Below are positions 1-8,782 of a stretch of DNA of 64,000 nucleotides, piece after piece (the stretch's first letter is position 1; every line of letters begins with the position of its first letter). A program made the translations under genes and the position numbers. Source of the DNA: an uncultured Methanobrevibacter sp. (lineage in GTDB: Archaea > Methanobacteriota > Methanobacteria > Methanobacteriales > Methanobacteriaceae); contig NZ_CACXXB010000005.1 in assembly GCF_902771435.1 (NCBI RefSeq), positions 1 to 64,000 on the forward strand, in the 5' to 3' direction. Under the pieces are notes generated by a model. That model searched no databases. It was not told the origin of the DNA and saw nothing but the letters and a program-made list of their open reading frames with translations.

Positions 1-965
1 TCAGGAATTGGGTGAGTAATATCGTCTTGAGGCATAACTAAGATAGGCATTTGAGTAATGGAACCTTCTTTACCATCAATACGTCCTGCTCTTTCATAGA
101 TACCAGCGAGGTCAGTGTACATGTAACCAGGGTATCCTCTTCTTCCAGGTACTTCTTCCCTAGCTGCAGAAATTTCCCTTAAAGCTTCACAGTAGTTGGT
201 CATATCTGTTAAGATAACCAATACTTGCATACCTAAAGTGAATGCATAATATTCAGCAGTAGTCAAAGCCATTTTTGGAGTTAAGATTCTTTCAATAGCA
301 GGGTCGTCTGCTAAGTTCATGAATACTGTTAATTTTTCTAATGCTCCGGTACGTTCGAAGTCTCTCATAAAGAAGTTTGCTTCTTCGTTTGTAATACCCA
401 TAGCTGCGAAAATTACTGCAAATTCATCGTCAGCTCCTAATACTTTAGCTTGTCTCGCAATCTGTACAGCCAAATCGTTGTGAGGTAAACCAGATCCTGA
501 GAAAATAGGAAGTTTTTGTCCTCTTACTAATGTGTTCATTCCGTCAATGGTAGAGATACCAGTTTGAATAAATTCTTCTGGGAATTCACGAGAAGCAGGG
601 TTCATAGGAGCCCCGTTAATATCCAATTCTTCATCAGGGATGATTTCAGGTCCACCGTCAATAGGTTTACCGATACCGTTAAAGATACGTCCTACCATGT
701 CTCTAGATACACCGATTTTTGCGGTTTGACCAGTGAATCTTGTTTTGGTATCTTTAGTGTTTAAATCATTAGTTCCTTCGAAAACTTGAATAACAGCAAC
801 ATCTTTAGTTACTTCAAGAACTTGTCCACTTCTTTTTTCACCGGTAGGTGTTTCAATATCTACAATTTCATTGTAACCAACGCCTTCTACTCCTTCAACA
901 ACCATTAAAGGACCGGAGACTTCAGATACAGTAGTATATTCTCTAGTTTTAATATTTGTATTCAT
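1..965 (-). CDS. atpB: A-type ATP synthase subunit B (3' end outside window)
   Basis: This is the non-catalytic nucleotide-binding B subunit of the A1 head of the archaeal A1Ao ATP synthase, which alternates with subunit A. The reading frame opens at the ATG complement of 963-965 ([20 protein letters not shown]) and stays open to the window edge, giving about 321 of the roughly 460 residues normal for the family. Visible family segments include [24 protein letters not shown] (the degenerate P-loop), [12 protein letters not shown] and [18 protein letters not shown]-like sequence. A GAGG Shine-Dalgarno site lies in the last codons of the upstream atpA piece, and the two genes are 2 bases apart, so they are co-transcribed. 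The missing C-terminus is only a window-edge effect. Confidence 0.95.
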   Translation of the reverse strand, partial: MNTNIKTREYTTVSEVSGPLMVVEGVEGVGYNEIVDIETPTGEKRSGQVLEVTKDVAVIQVFEGTNDLNTKDTKTRFTGQTAKIGVSRDMVGRIFNGIGKPIDGGPEIIPDEELDINGAPMNPASREFPEEFIQTGISTIDGMNTLVRGQKLPIFSGSGLPHNDLAVQIARQAKVLGADDEFAVIFAAMGITNEEANFFMRDFERTGALEKLTVFMNLADDPAIERILTPKMALTTAEYYAFTLGMQVLVILTDMTNYCEALREISAAREEVPGRRGYPGYMYTDLAGIYERAGRIDGKEGSITQMPILVMPQDDITHPIP

Positions 966-967
966 TT

Positions 968-1339
968 TTAAGCCTCACTGCATTGTTTAGTAATTGCTGA
1001 TTGAATTTCTGCAATTTTTGCATCAAATTCATCTTGTGGTATGTATTTCATTTTACCGATTTCTTCTTTAACAGGTAAAGCTACAATATTTGCGATTGGA
1101 GCACCTCTGTTAACTGCTGCAAGAGATTCTTTGTAGAATAAAAGGATTGTTTTTAACATTTTGTACTGTTTATCAGGAGCACAGTATGTATCTACATCAT
1201 CAAATGCATTTTGTTGCAAGAAGTCTTCTCTTAACATACGAGTAGTTTCTAAAGTAGCTTGGTCAGTTTCAGGTAATGCATCAGGACCGACTAATTGTAC
1301 AATTTCTTGTAACTCAGATTCTTTTTGTAATAAGCTCAT
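968..1339 (-). CDS. atpA: A-type ATP synthase subunit A, detached C-terminal part
   Basis: This 123-residue frame encodes the C-terminal helical domain of the catalytic A subunit ([20 protein letters not shown], then [20 protein letters not shown], and [18 protein letters not shown] near the end). In intact methanogen AtpA it is continuous with the nucleotide-binding domain. Here it is in a different frame from the upstream atpA piece and starts at an ATG that overlaps that piece's TGA (ATGA at 1336-1339). About 20-24 residues that normally join the two parts, including a Trp-rich helix, are absent. It is either the distal half of a gene broken by a short deletion, an assembly error, or less likely a separately translated half made by stop-start coupling. 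Confidence 0.85.
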   Translation of the reverse strand: MSLLQKESELQEIVQLVGPDALPETDQATLETTRMLREDFLQQNAFDDVDTYCAPDKQYKMLKTILLFYKESLAAVNRGAPIANIVALPVKEEIGKMKYIPQDEFDAKIAEIQSAITKQCSEA

Positions 1340-2652
1340 ATACTGTCAACATATAATGAATAACTTTGTAGCCAGTCGATTGAAGGGAAGTGACGTTTAT
1401 CCGCAAGGGATGCATCTAACGCCCAGAACACTTTACAGATACGTAAGGTGTTTTGTGTAACAGGTTCGGATAAGTCCCCACCAGGAGGAGATACAGCACC
1501 AACTACAGAAATGGATGCAATGTGTGGTTCTGAACCAATGGTTTCAACCCTTCCAGCTCTTTCGTAGAATTGAGCTAATCTGGATGCTAAGTATGCAGGG
1601 TAACCTTCTTCCCCAGGCATTTCTTCCAGCCTACCTGAAATCTCCCTCATAGCTTCAGCCCATCTTGAGGTTGAGTCTGCCATGAGCGCTACGTCGTAAC
1701 CTTGGTCACGGTAGTATTCAGCAATAGTAATTCCGGTATATACACATGCTTCACGAGCTGCTACCGGCATGTTGGAAGTGTTTGCAATAAGAACAGTTCT
1801 GTCCATCAATGGGTTACCTGTTTTAGGGTCGTCAAGGAATGGGAATTCGGTAAGTACTTCTGTCATTTCGTTACCACGTTCTCCACATCCGATGTATACA
1901 ACGATGTCTGCGTCTGCCCATTTAGCTAATTGTTGTTGTGTAACAGTTTTACCTGATCCGAAAGGACCTGGAATAGCTGCTGCCCCACCTTTAGCTACAG
2001 AGAAGAAAGTGTCTTGTGCTCTTTGACCAGTTACTAAAGGTATATCAGGGTCTAATTTTCTTACATATGGACGGCTTCTTTTTACAGGCCATTTTTGGAG
2101 CATTTGGATTTTTTGTCCGCCAACTTCAGCAATGTCTTCCAATACTGTGTATTCGCCTTCAGCTGCAATTTCGGTTACTTCACCTTCAACGGAAGGAGGA
2201 ACCATGATTTTGTGTAAAACTGCAGTGGTTTCCTGTACTTCACCGAGTACGTCTCCAGCTTGTAAGACATCTCCAACTTTTGCCACAGGTTTGAAAGCCC
2301 ATTTTTTCTCTTTGTTAATGGAATCTACATCAATACCTCTTGCAATAAAATCACCGGATTCTTCTCTGATGATTCTTAAAGGTCTTTGAATACCATCGTA
2401 AATGGAACTCATAATACCTGGACCAAGTTCTACTGACAATGCTCCACCAGTACATTCAACTACTTCACCCGGTTGGATACCGGCTGTTTCTTCATATACT
2501 TGGATAGTTGCGGTGTCACCTTCAAGCTCAATGATCTCACCGATGAGCTTTTCATCACCTACCCTAACCATCTCAAGCATCTGAGCCCCTCTCATACCAT
2601 CTGCGACAATAACAGGCCCAGCAATCTTAATAATATTTCCTTCAATAATCAT
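1336..2652 (-). CDS. atpA: A-type ATP synthase subunit A, N-terminal and catalytic part (frameshifted)
   Basis: This is the catalytic subunit of the A1 head, which makes ATP from ADP and phosphate. The 438 residues cover the beta-barrel, the A-type bulge domain (around 115-190), the P-loop GPFGSGKT at 229-236, and the nucleotide-binding fold through [12 protein letters not shown]. The frame then stops, although the family is about 585 residues long. The rest of the protein follows in another frame (968-1339). The start ATG overlaps the end of atpF by 4 bases (ATGA at 2649-2652), which is normal operon coupling. The truncation removes the C-terminal helical domain that contacts the central stalk, so this piece alone should not be a complete working subunit. 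Confidence 0.93.
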   Translation of the reverse strand: MIIEGNIIKIAGPVIVADGMRGAQMLEMVRVGDEKLIGEIIELEGDTATIQVYEETAGIQPGEVVECTGGALSVELGPGIMSSIYDGIQRPLRIIREESGDFIARGIDVDSINKEKKWAFKPVAKVGDVLQAGDVLGEVQETTAVLHKIMVPPSVEGEVTEIAAEGEYTVLEDIAEVGGQKIQMLQKWPVKRSRPYVRKLDPDIPLVTGQRAQDTFFSVAKGGAAAIPGPFGSGKTVTQQQLAKWADADIVVYIGCGERGNEMTEVLTEFPFLDDPKTGNPLMDRTVLIANTSNMPVAAREACVYTGITIAEYYRDQGYDVALMADSTSRWAEAMREISGRLEEMPGEEGYPAYLASRLAQFYERAGRVETIGSEPHIASISVVGAVSPPGGDLSEPVTQNTLRICKVFWALDASLADKRHFPSIDWLQSYSLYVDSI

Positions 2653-2966
2653 TTAACCATCTCTACCCCGATAACTCGTTTAATAAGGTCATTTATTTGA
2701 TCAGATGATCCTCCAGAGGACCCATCTTTATCTGGTATTTCAATTATCATAGGTAAAACGTCAGAACCGATTGTTCTGTTAATATGTTCTCTAATTTCAT
2801 TCGCCATTAACTGAGTAATGATAATAATTGAAATCTCTTCATCTAAAAATTTATCAAAAGCTGCGATTGCTTCTTCAGAAGTATTAACCACTTCTGCTTT
2901 TTTGACACCGCCTAATCTAAATCCTGAAACGGTGTCAATATCACCAATAACTGCTACTGAACTCAT
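2649..2966 (-). CDS. atpF: A-type ATP synthase subunit F
   Basis: This small central-stalk subunit sits with subunit D in the rotor of the A1Ao ATP synthase. Its 105 residues match the usual length. The N-terminus ([20 protein letters not shown]) and the [16 protein letters not shown] segment are typical of the family, a Rossmann-like fold with a C-terminal helix. A Gly/Ser-rich linker near residues 80-87 precedes that helix. The start overlaps the stop of the shifted atpC tail (ATGA at 2963-2966), and the end overlaps the start of atpA, so translation is coupled along the operon. Confidence 0.95.
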   Translation of the reverse strand: MSSVAVIGDIDTVSGFRLGGVKKAEVVNTSEEAIAAFDKFLDEEISIIIITQLMANEIREHINRTIGSDVLPMIIEIPDKDGSSGGSSDQINDLIKRVIGVEMVK

Positions 2967-3030
2967 ATTAACATCTCCATGATTTTAGAATTAGGGAAGT
3001 CTGCTTCTCTTTTTGCTCTTGCAATAATTT

Positions 3031-4065
3031 TTAAATTTTTAATTTCATTTTCTTTTTAGATTTTGAATAGTCGGAAGTGTAAGTGTCCAATGCCTTTTCA
3101 AATACTGCAACTGAACCTGTTTCATTGTATACAGGCATTGCATCTGTTAATGCTTCGGCATATTTTGTTCCTTCCAATCCGGATACTACGTTAGTAACAT
3201 CAGGGGATTCCATTAAATCTTTAAGTTTCCATTCACGTAATTGGTATCCTTCTTCTAATATATAAGGAGCGATTGCATCATAATCAAGGCCATCTTCTTT
3301 TGCCCTTATAATTAGTTTAAGATTAGCTACATCAACTTGAGTTCCAACATAAGAATATAAAATCTGTTTATTTTCATCAGATGGAACATCTGTAGAACGT
3401 AATAATTTGCCCAAATAATATTTATCTAAAGCAGATTCTAATGGAAGAATCATTTTAGTATCTTCATATTGTGGAAGAGCATCTTCTAAAGCTGCAGCGT
3501 ATTCGGTACCATCCAAACTTGTGACAATGTCAGTTACATTATCAGCTTCGGCTAAAGATTCTAAATCATCATATAATGATCCGCAAGGAATCAATAAGTC
3601 TTTTGTTTCATCAGCTGAAAGACCTACTTCTTTAGCTGTCAAGAGACTTTTGATATTGTCAATGTCTGCTTTTTTAGACATTACAACAAATGGATCTTTA
3701 ATGTCTTTAGGAGCTAATCTTGCAACAAAGTCATAAGTGTTTGCACGTTCAACGTCCAATGCTTTGTCAAGAGGATACTCATCTAAAACATCAGCATATT
3801 CAGGAATGCCTCTGAGATAGTTTTCAACTTCTTCAATGTTGTTAGTTTCAACGATTTCAGAAATCTGTTTCTCATCAAATAATCTTCCTTTTCTAGCTCT
3901 TACTCTTGAACTTGGGTTAAGATAAGGATAAATGTCCAAAATTGGTCTAGATGTAATGATTACAACTACTGCACCTACAACAAGTATTGCTAGGATACAG
4001 AAAACAAGAAATGTTTCTGATGTAAGTCCTACAGAACTTATTAAGGTAGCAATTTCATCTGCCAT
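3031..4065 (-). CDS. atpC: A-type ATP synthase subunit C (C-terminus frameshifted)
   Basis: This is the AC39/d-type subunit that sits as a socket between the central stalk and the membrane rotor ring. The 344 residues start with one membrane-like helix (residues 18-40) and contain three repeats of helical bundles seen as VSGLEGTKYAEAL-type motifs. The frame ends early, at KKKMKLKI. The expected C-terminus of the family is still present just downstream in another frame, running from 3052 to a TGA at 2963-2965 and reading ENEIKNLKIIARAKREADF then [10 protein letters not shown]. The GIGP-type segment that normally comes before it is missing. A short deletion with frameshift is inferred. A Shine-Dalgarno (AGGAGG) precedes the ATG. 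Confidence 0.9.
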   Translation of the reverse strand: MADEIATLISSVGLTSETFLVFCILAILVVGAVVVIITSRPILDIYPYLNPSSRVRARKGRLFDEKQISEIVETNNIEEVENYLRGIPEYADVLDEYPLDKALDVERANTYDFVARLAPKDIKDPFVVMSKKADIDNIKSLLTAKEVGLSADETKDLLIPCGSLYDDLESLAEADNVTDIVTSLDGTEYAAALEDALPQYEDTKMILPLESALDKYYLGKLLRSTDVPSDENKQILYSYVGTQVDVANLKLIIRAKEDGLDYDAIAPYILEEGYQLREWKLKDLMESPDVTNVVSGLEGTKYAEALTDAMPVYNETGSVAVFEKALDTYTSDYSKSKKKMKLKI

Positions 4066-4081
4066 ATATTTATCCTCCTAA

Positions 4082-4693
4082 TTATTTAAATAAAACTTCA
4101 GCAACTTCACTACGTAAGATACTTTTATATCTTTCTAATCTAGCTTCTATAGTATTATTTACTTCAATATCTCCATTACTAGTTTTTAAGATGGCCCCAC
4201 CAATAGCTTTGATAGGTTCACCTAATGTAAACTTAATACCATCTATTTCAAAACTGTCGCCTGAAGGTAAATCTTGTTTGAAACTATTTGTATCGGCTTC
4301 GTTTAAATGGATAATTAAATCATTAGAACCAATTTCATCAGCAGCCTCTTTAATCATTTTGCTTAATGAATCTTTATATTCATCATCATTATCAGCTGCT
4401 TTTGCTTTTAATTCTCCAGTTGCTTGATTGAAAGCCGCTTCGATTACTTCTTCTTTAGCGCCTAATTTTGCTCTACGAGCATTCATCTTAGCTTCAGAGA
4501 TAATTTGCTGATATCTCATATCAGATTGTTTTTTACCATTTTCTAAAATTTTAATTTTTTCCGCTTCTGCTGTTTTTTCAGCTTTTGCAGTAATTTCTGA
4601 AACATTTGCGTTTGCATCTTGAATGATTACATCAGCTTTCTCTTGGGCTTCAGACATAATGCTTGAAACAATTTTATCTGTGCCTGAGCTCAT
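4082..4693 (-). CDS. atpE: A-type ATP synthase subunit E
   Basis: This is a peripheral stalk (stator) subunit that pairs with subunit H and holds the A1 head to the membrane subunit I. The 203 residues have the normal length. An N-terminal long Ala/Glu/Lys-rich helix (about residues 1-100) is followed by a globular C-terminal domain ending RLERYKSILRSEVAEVLFK. The gene lies 16 bases downstream of atpK's end region and 16 bases before atpC, with GGAGG-type Shine-Dalgarno sites at both junctions. No defect is visible, in contrast to its partner subunit atpH. Confidence 0.94.
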   Translation of the reverse strand: MSSGTDKIVSSIMSEAQEKADVIIQDANANVSEITAKAEKTAEAEKIKILENGKKQSDMRYQQIISEAKMNARRAKLGAKEEVIEAAFNQATGELKAKAADNDDEYKDSLSKMIKEAADEIGSNDLIIHLNEADTNSFKQDLPSGDSFEIDGIKFTLGEPIKAIGGAILKTSNGDIEVNNTIEARLERYKSILRSEVAEVLFK

Positions 4694-4706
4694 ATAAATT
4701 GCCTCC

Positions 4707-5192
4707 TTAAGCTAAGATTCCACCGAATACCATAAGTAAAATAGCAATCAAGAAACCGTAAATAGCTTGTGTCTCTGGTAATGCAGAGAAGATAATACCA
4801 CGAGCAAACATATCATTGTCTTCTACGATAGCACCGACAGAGGATGCTGCTGCCATACCTTGTCCCATACCGGAACCTAAACCAGCGAATCCAATAGCTG
4901 CACCTACACCAATAGCTACAATACCAGCTTCGGTAGGTAAGCCTTTTCCTCCACCTAATAAACCTGAGAATACTAATAATAAGATTGCAACCAAGAACCC
5001 GTAAATAGCCTGAGTTTCTGGTAATGCGGAGAAAATAATACCCCTTGCAAACATATCGTTATCTTCTGCAACTGCACCTACAGATCCAGCAGCTGCCATA
5101 CCTTGTCCTAAACCGGAACCTAATCCAGCAAATCCAATTGCTACTCCAGCACCAATAGCTGCTAAAGCAGTACCTAAAGCAATATCTGCCAT
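4707..5192 (-). CDS. atpK: A-type ATP synthase subunit K (duplicated proteolipid, rotor ring)
   Basis: This membrane rotor subunit carries the coupling ion. The 161 residues are two tandem hairpins of about 80 residues, each with GFAGLGSG(L/M)GQGMAAA in the first helix and ARGIIFSALPETQAIYGFL in the second. The ion-binding glutamates are Glu59 and Glu140, so both hairpins keep a carboxylate. The Gln in GQG of helix 1 and the ETQ motif in helix 2 resemble the ligand set of sodium-binding rings, which is known for Methanobrevibacter enzymes; sodium coupling here is inferred. A linker GGGKGLPTEAG joins the repeats. A GGTGAT Shine-Dalgarno precedes the start. Confidence 0.95.
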   Translation of the reverse strand: MADIALGTALAAIGAGVAIGFAGLGSGLGQGMAAAGSVGAVAEDNDMFARGIIFSALPETQAIYGFLVAILLLVFSGLLGGGKGLPTEAGIVAIGVGAAIGFAGLGSGMGQGMAAASSVGAIVEDNDMFARGIIFSALPETQAIYGFLIAILLMVFGGILA

Positions 5193-5255
5193 ATTTAATC
5201 ACCTTTGAAATAATATCGATTTTTAAATTTAATTTAAGATATAAATGAAAAATTT

Positions 5256-7259
5256 TTAATTTTTAAGTTTTGTAAATGTCCTTTTTGCTTTGAAAGCTTC
5301 GAACTTGCCTTTACCTTCTTCAAAGAATTGAGCGAAGAACTCTACATAGTTAAGACGTAAAGCGTTAATAAATGCACCTAATACTTGGAAAGCGAAGTTT
5401 GCAATATGACCACCAATGAATACGATGATTGCAAGAATAATTCCAACAGCTGGAACCATACCATTAACCATAACTGCTAAAATGTTTACAGTCATAGCAA
5501 TACCACCGGTAGCTAAACATAATGCTAAAAGACGAGCAAAGGATAAAACATCTCCCATAAATCCGAAGATATCCATTACACCATAAGCACCGTTAGCCCA
5601 AATTAACAATCCAATAGTGATAAGAACTAATACTCCACCTAATGCCATTCCAATCATACCTATTGCAGGCATGACGTATCCTAATGCAATTAAGGCAATA
5701 CCGGCTTCAAATACAAACCAACAAAGTTGAGATCCAATAGCCTCTTTAACCCTTCCGTATCTGAAGTTGTTAATAGCACCTAATACAAATCCGATATTTA
5801 CATATAATAAACCGATAGCAATAGCGATTATTAAAATGTTTTGAGGATTTTTAAATGCTTCAACAGGTCCGAATACGGTTGGCAAACGGAAACCAGCTAT
5901 TCTTTCCGGGAAGTCCCCAATAAAACCATTGGTAATCATACCCAGTATGAATGCCCATAAACCGGACCAAATAAGGATCCAACCAAATGAATGCATTGAT
6001 TCTTTAACTTTTCCAAGACCTTTCAACAATACAACACCAATCAATGATACAACTAAACCATAAATTGCATCGGTTAAACAGAAACCGAAGAAGAATGGGA
6101 AAGTAATTGCAACAAATATTGTTGGGTCCATCGCATTATAACGTACTGGAGAGTACATATCTACGAGATATTCGAAAGGTTTTGAATACCATCCATTTTG
6201 TTGTAAAACCGGAACATCTTCATCATCTGTACCTTCAACCTCTATTGTTTCAAAGGCACAATGTCCGTCGGAACTTTTTTCAACCAATTGTTCAACTTTT
6301 TCAGTGTCCTTAACAGGCACCCATGCTTCTAAAACATAAGCATCATTGGTTTGAACAAATGATGAAAGGATTTCGTTCTTTTCTTTTTCATTTTCTAACT
6401 GTTCTTTGAGAGCCAAAATCTCATCGTCCCATTGTTCTGCAACTGCTCTTAATTCCTTTTTAACGGAATCACGTTCAGATTCAATGGTTAACAATCTGGA
6501 ATCAGCTTTTGAAATAATGTGCTGAGGAGTACCTTCAACATCGCCTATTTCAATTTTCTCAAAGTCGAATTTACGAAGTGTTGAATAAACATCATCACTA
6601 AATTCTTTTAATGTTACTACAGTGATAATTTCTCCTTCCTTATCATCCATAGGAACAGTAAATACTTCTAATTCATCTGTCAAGTTACTTAATTCATTTT
6701 TGATTTCTGAAGCAGATTCAGCGTTAATCCTACCAACAGTAGTAGAAGTGTACTTGGAATCTTTTAAAAGAGCTAAATCCATGTCAAAATTAGATAAGCG
6801 ATTAGCCAAACTTTTATTAGACTTGAGTTCACTTGTTTCAGCGTCGAGTGCGGCTAGTTTTCCTTCAATAACAGTTGTTTTACTCTCTACTTGAGCTAAA
6901 GTATCTTCAGCTTTTTCAATGAAAGCCTCGGTATCTAAAGCCTCTACTTCTTTTTGAACAGGCATGTCTGGACTAATAAAAGACATTAAAGTATCTTTTA
7001 ACCCATGGCCTTCTGATAAAGAATCTCCCAATAGTTCAGATATACCATTTGTTTTCATGAGAAGTGAAGATAATTTACCTGTGTAAGGAGTAGCCTTTGC
7101 AGGAGCTACTAATTCCGCTAATTCAGGATCTTGCTGAATGCTTTCAGAAATATCACTGACTTGTACGAGTCCTGATTCGTGGAGAGCATCCACTGTAGGA
7201 GTTACATACTTTTCCAGTGTAACAATTCTAATTTTACGCATTCTAGCTGTCTTGAACAT
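5256..7259 (-). CDS. atpI: A-type ATP synthase subunit I (membrane stator)
   Basis: This is the a-subunit equivalent, which provides the ion half-channels against the rotor ring and anchors the peripheral stalks. The 667 residues have a cytoplasmic N-terminal half (about 1-370) with coiled-coil stretches (residues 125-165 and 270-300), then about seven to eight membrane segments. The last helix carries the conserved Arg in GAFINALRLNYVEFF, which faces the rotor glutamate. Length and both ends look normal. The start lies 6 bases after the atpH stop, with GTGAG as a Shine-Dalgarno. A 63-base AT-rich gap separates it from atpK. Confidence 0.95.
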   Translation of the reverse strand: MFKTARMRKIRIVTLEKYVTPTVDALHESGLVQVSDISESIQQDPELAELVAPAKATPYTGKLSSLLMKTNGISELLGDSLSEGHGLKDTLMSFISPDMPVQKEVEALDTEAFIEKAEDTLAQVESKTTVIEGKLAALDAETSELKSNKSLANRLSNFDMDLALLKDSKYTSTTVGRINAESASEIKNELSNLTDELEVFTVPMDDKEGEIITVVTLKEFSDDVYSTLRKFDFEKIEIGDVEGTPQHIISKADSRLLTIESERDSVKKELRAVAEQWDDEILALKEQLENEKEKNEILSSFVQTNDAYVLEAWVPVKDTEKVEQLVEKSSDGHCAFETIEVEGTDDEDVPVLQQNGWYSKPFEYLVDMYSPVRYNAMDPTIFVAITFPFFFGFCLTDAIYGLVVSLIGVVLLKGLGKVKESMHSFGWILIWSGLWAFILGMITNGFIGDFPERIAGFRLPTVFGPVEAFKNPQNILIIAIAIGLLYVNIGFVLGAINNFRYGRVKEAIGSQLCWFVFEAGIALIALGYVMPAIGMIGMALGGVLVLITIGLLIWANGAYGVMDIFGFMGDVLSFARLLALCLATGGIAMTVNILAVMVNGMVPAVGIILAIIVFIGGHIANFAFQVLGAFINALRLNYVEFFAQFFEEGKGKFEAFKAKRTFTKLKN

Positions 7260-7265
7260 ATAATC

Positions 7266-7544
7266 TCACACTACAAAATATTTTTGACAATAATTGAAGC
7301 AGACTTCCCCTTTAGACTGCTCAGCAATTGTTTGTGCTTCTTTTTTAGCCTTATCTTCTGCATCAAAAACAGTATTTTTAGCTTCTTCTTCAGCTGCGAT
7401 TTTAGCTTCGGAAATTATTTCTTCAGCTTTTAATCTAGATTCAGCAACCAAATCTTTTGATTGTGCCTGTGAATCAACAATAAGTTGTTCAGCATCAGAT
7501 TCAGCTTTTTTTATCATTGCGATTGCGTCTGATATCTCTGCCAT
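7266..7544 (-). CDS. atpH: A-type ATP synthase subunit H (C-terminus frameshifted)
   Basis: This peripheral stalk coiled-coil subunit partners with AtpE and is the first gene of the operon. The 92 residues form an Ala/Glu/Lys-rich helix (MAEISDAIAMIKKAESDAEQ onward), but the last 13 (VCFNYCQKYFVV) are unlike any AtpH and contain odd Cys and aromatic residues. Another frame at the same place reads SASIIVKNIL followed by TAG at 7271-7273, which is the usual end of the family. Compared with about 104 residues normally, some 11-16 codons are missing around 7303-7307. The start has GGTGAT five bases upstream. Confidence 0.88.
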   Translation of the reverse strand: MAEISDAIAMIKKAESDAEQLIVDSQAQSKDLVAESRLKAEEIISEAKIAAEEEAKNTVFDAEDKAKKEAQTIAEQSKGEVCFNYCQKYFVV

Positions 7545-7547
7545 AAT

Positions 7548-7595
7548 TAATCACCATGGTGTATTTATTTTTGTTGAGCAATATATATATCTTTT
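7548..7595 (-). promoter_or_regulatory. Promoter and Shine-Dalgarno of the ATP synthase operon
   Basis: On the minus strand a TATA box (GATATATATATT, about 7581-7592) lies about 40 bases before the atpH ATG. This implies a transcription start near 7560. A GGTGAT Shine-Dalgarno sits at 7550-7555. No other promoter-like element of similar quality was seen inside the operon, so one transcript for atpH through atpB is likely. Confidence 0.6.
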
Positions 7596-7709
7596 ACTAT
7601 TTAATATGAGTAAAAATAGCTGAAATTTAAATTTAAATAAAAAAAAGTATTCAAAAAATAAAATTTAGATAAAAAAATGATTAAAAAAAATAAATAAAAG
7701 ATAATTAAA

Positions 7710-8060
7710 TTATCTATAGAACCATTTCAAGATTTTAGGAGGTAATTTTTGTAAATAAGCAAGGACTGCAATTATTATGATGATTAAACCTACAATTACA
7801 AATTCTACACTGTAGGGATAGTCAAGCAACATATACCCACTTACACCAATGACAATACCCTCAAAGAAAAATACCGCTTTAGTCCAGCTGGGATTATACA
7901 GTATTATCAAATAAGCAACAGCTATCAGAATAAGTATGATTGCAGTAGCTATAACTTCTGTAGTGATTGGCTTGTGAGTAACAAATGGAGAAACTGCCCA
8001 AACAATTAACATCAATGCCAACATTACTCCCAATAATTTAAACATTTTTACATTTGCCAT
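7710..8060 (-). CDS. Small four-helix membrane protein, unknown function
   Basis: I do not recognise a named family. The 116 residues contain four hydrophobic segments (about 8-28, 35-54, 62-80 and 84-106), joined by very short loops, and a basic C-terminus (PPKILKWFYR). The gene stands alone upstream of the ATP synthase operon on the same strand, about 165 bases away, with its own AT-rich upstream region. It faces away from the gene at 8123 across a 62-base gap that must hold both promoters. Nothing in the sequence points to a substrate or partner. Confidence 0.6.
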   Translation of the reverse strand: MANVKMFKLLGVMLALMLIVWAVSPFVTHKPITTEVIATAIILILIAVAYLIILYNPSWTKAVFFFEGIVIGVSGYMLLDYPYSVEFVIVGLIIIIIAVLAYLQKLPPKILKWFYR

Positions 8061-8122
8061 AATAACACTAATCTTAATATTTACTTTATAATATTTATAC
8101 CATTATACTCCAAATGATATAC

Positions 8123-8452
8123 ATGGACCGTGCAGTTTGGATAATACTTAATGAAAATTTCTCACTAACACTGGACAGTGAGATAAAAGACGGCAAAATT
8201 TGTGATGAAAAATTCTCTCCAGGAGAAGACATTTGGACAGAAGAGATTCCCCGTTTAGGATTCAGTGACGAAAAAGTCCAGGCGGATTATCAGGATTTCG
8301 TATCAGATATTGAAGCGCTATTCAGTGAGGAAACTGTTGATGCAGTATTCATCAATGCAAAAATAGGTGAAGAGTCAGAATACGTCAACTCAAAAAATCC
8401 ATTAATAATTCGAAAAATAGAGGAGTATAGTGTTGATGAAATCATAAGATAG
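8123..8452 (+). CDS. Hypothetical acidic protein
   Basis: This is a soluble, acidic protein of 109 residues (MDRAVWIILNENFSLTL to YSVDEIIR) with no membrane segment or recognisable motif. An in-frame ATG 9 bases upstream (8114) is possible. I prefer 8123 because a TGAT-like element sits just before it. The end overlaps the stop of the convergent gene at 8442 by about 10 bases. The function is unknown. Confidence 0.5.
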   Translation: MDRAVWIILNENFSLTLDSEIKDGKICDEKFSPGEDIWTEEIPRLGFSDEKVQADYQDFVSDIEALFSEETVDAVFINAKIGEESEYVNSKNPLIIRKIEEYSVDEIIR

Positions 8453-8780
8453 CATTAGCCTTGTTCAACACTTCATCCATATTGCTGAATTCAAGAGGAT
8501 CCCCTTCCTCTGAAACCTTTTCTGTGGTTATCAACACATGAGGGGATGCCCATAAGTAAGAATATGTAAAATACACTAAATTAACAATTATTAGTGGCCA
8601 GAAAAAGGTTAAAGCCACCAATAGGCAAACTACCTGAATCAGTATATTCCCATATCTTCTTTTTATCATCAGGATAAAATTTTCTTCCTGATCCATTATC
8701 TTAAATTTTTTCTGCAACAATTCCTCTGAAATCCTGTTCATTTCATTAGAACTGTCTGCAGGCAAGATAAATAACTTCAT
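8442..8780 (-). CDS. Hypothetical membrane protein with two helices
   Basis: The 112 residues start with a soluble segment (MKLFILPADSSNEMNRISEE), then have two hydrophobic helices (about 47-63 and 64-78) and a soluble acidic tail. The start ATG lies 2 bases after the stop of the nitroreductase at 8783, so the two are probably translated from one message. I do not recognise the family. It overlaps the convergent neighbour's stop. Confidence 0.55.
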   Translation of the reverse strand: MKLFILPADSSNEMNRISEELLQKKFKIMDQEENFILMIKRRYGNILIQVVCLLVALTFFWPLIIVNLVYFTYSYLWASPHVLITTEKVSEEGDPLEFSNMDEVLNKANAIL

Positions 8781-8782
8781 TT

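Noticed and set aside
1-965. atpB considered as truncated
   Set aside because: The frame is open to the window edge without a stop, so the missing end is only cut by the window.
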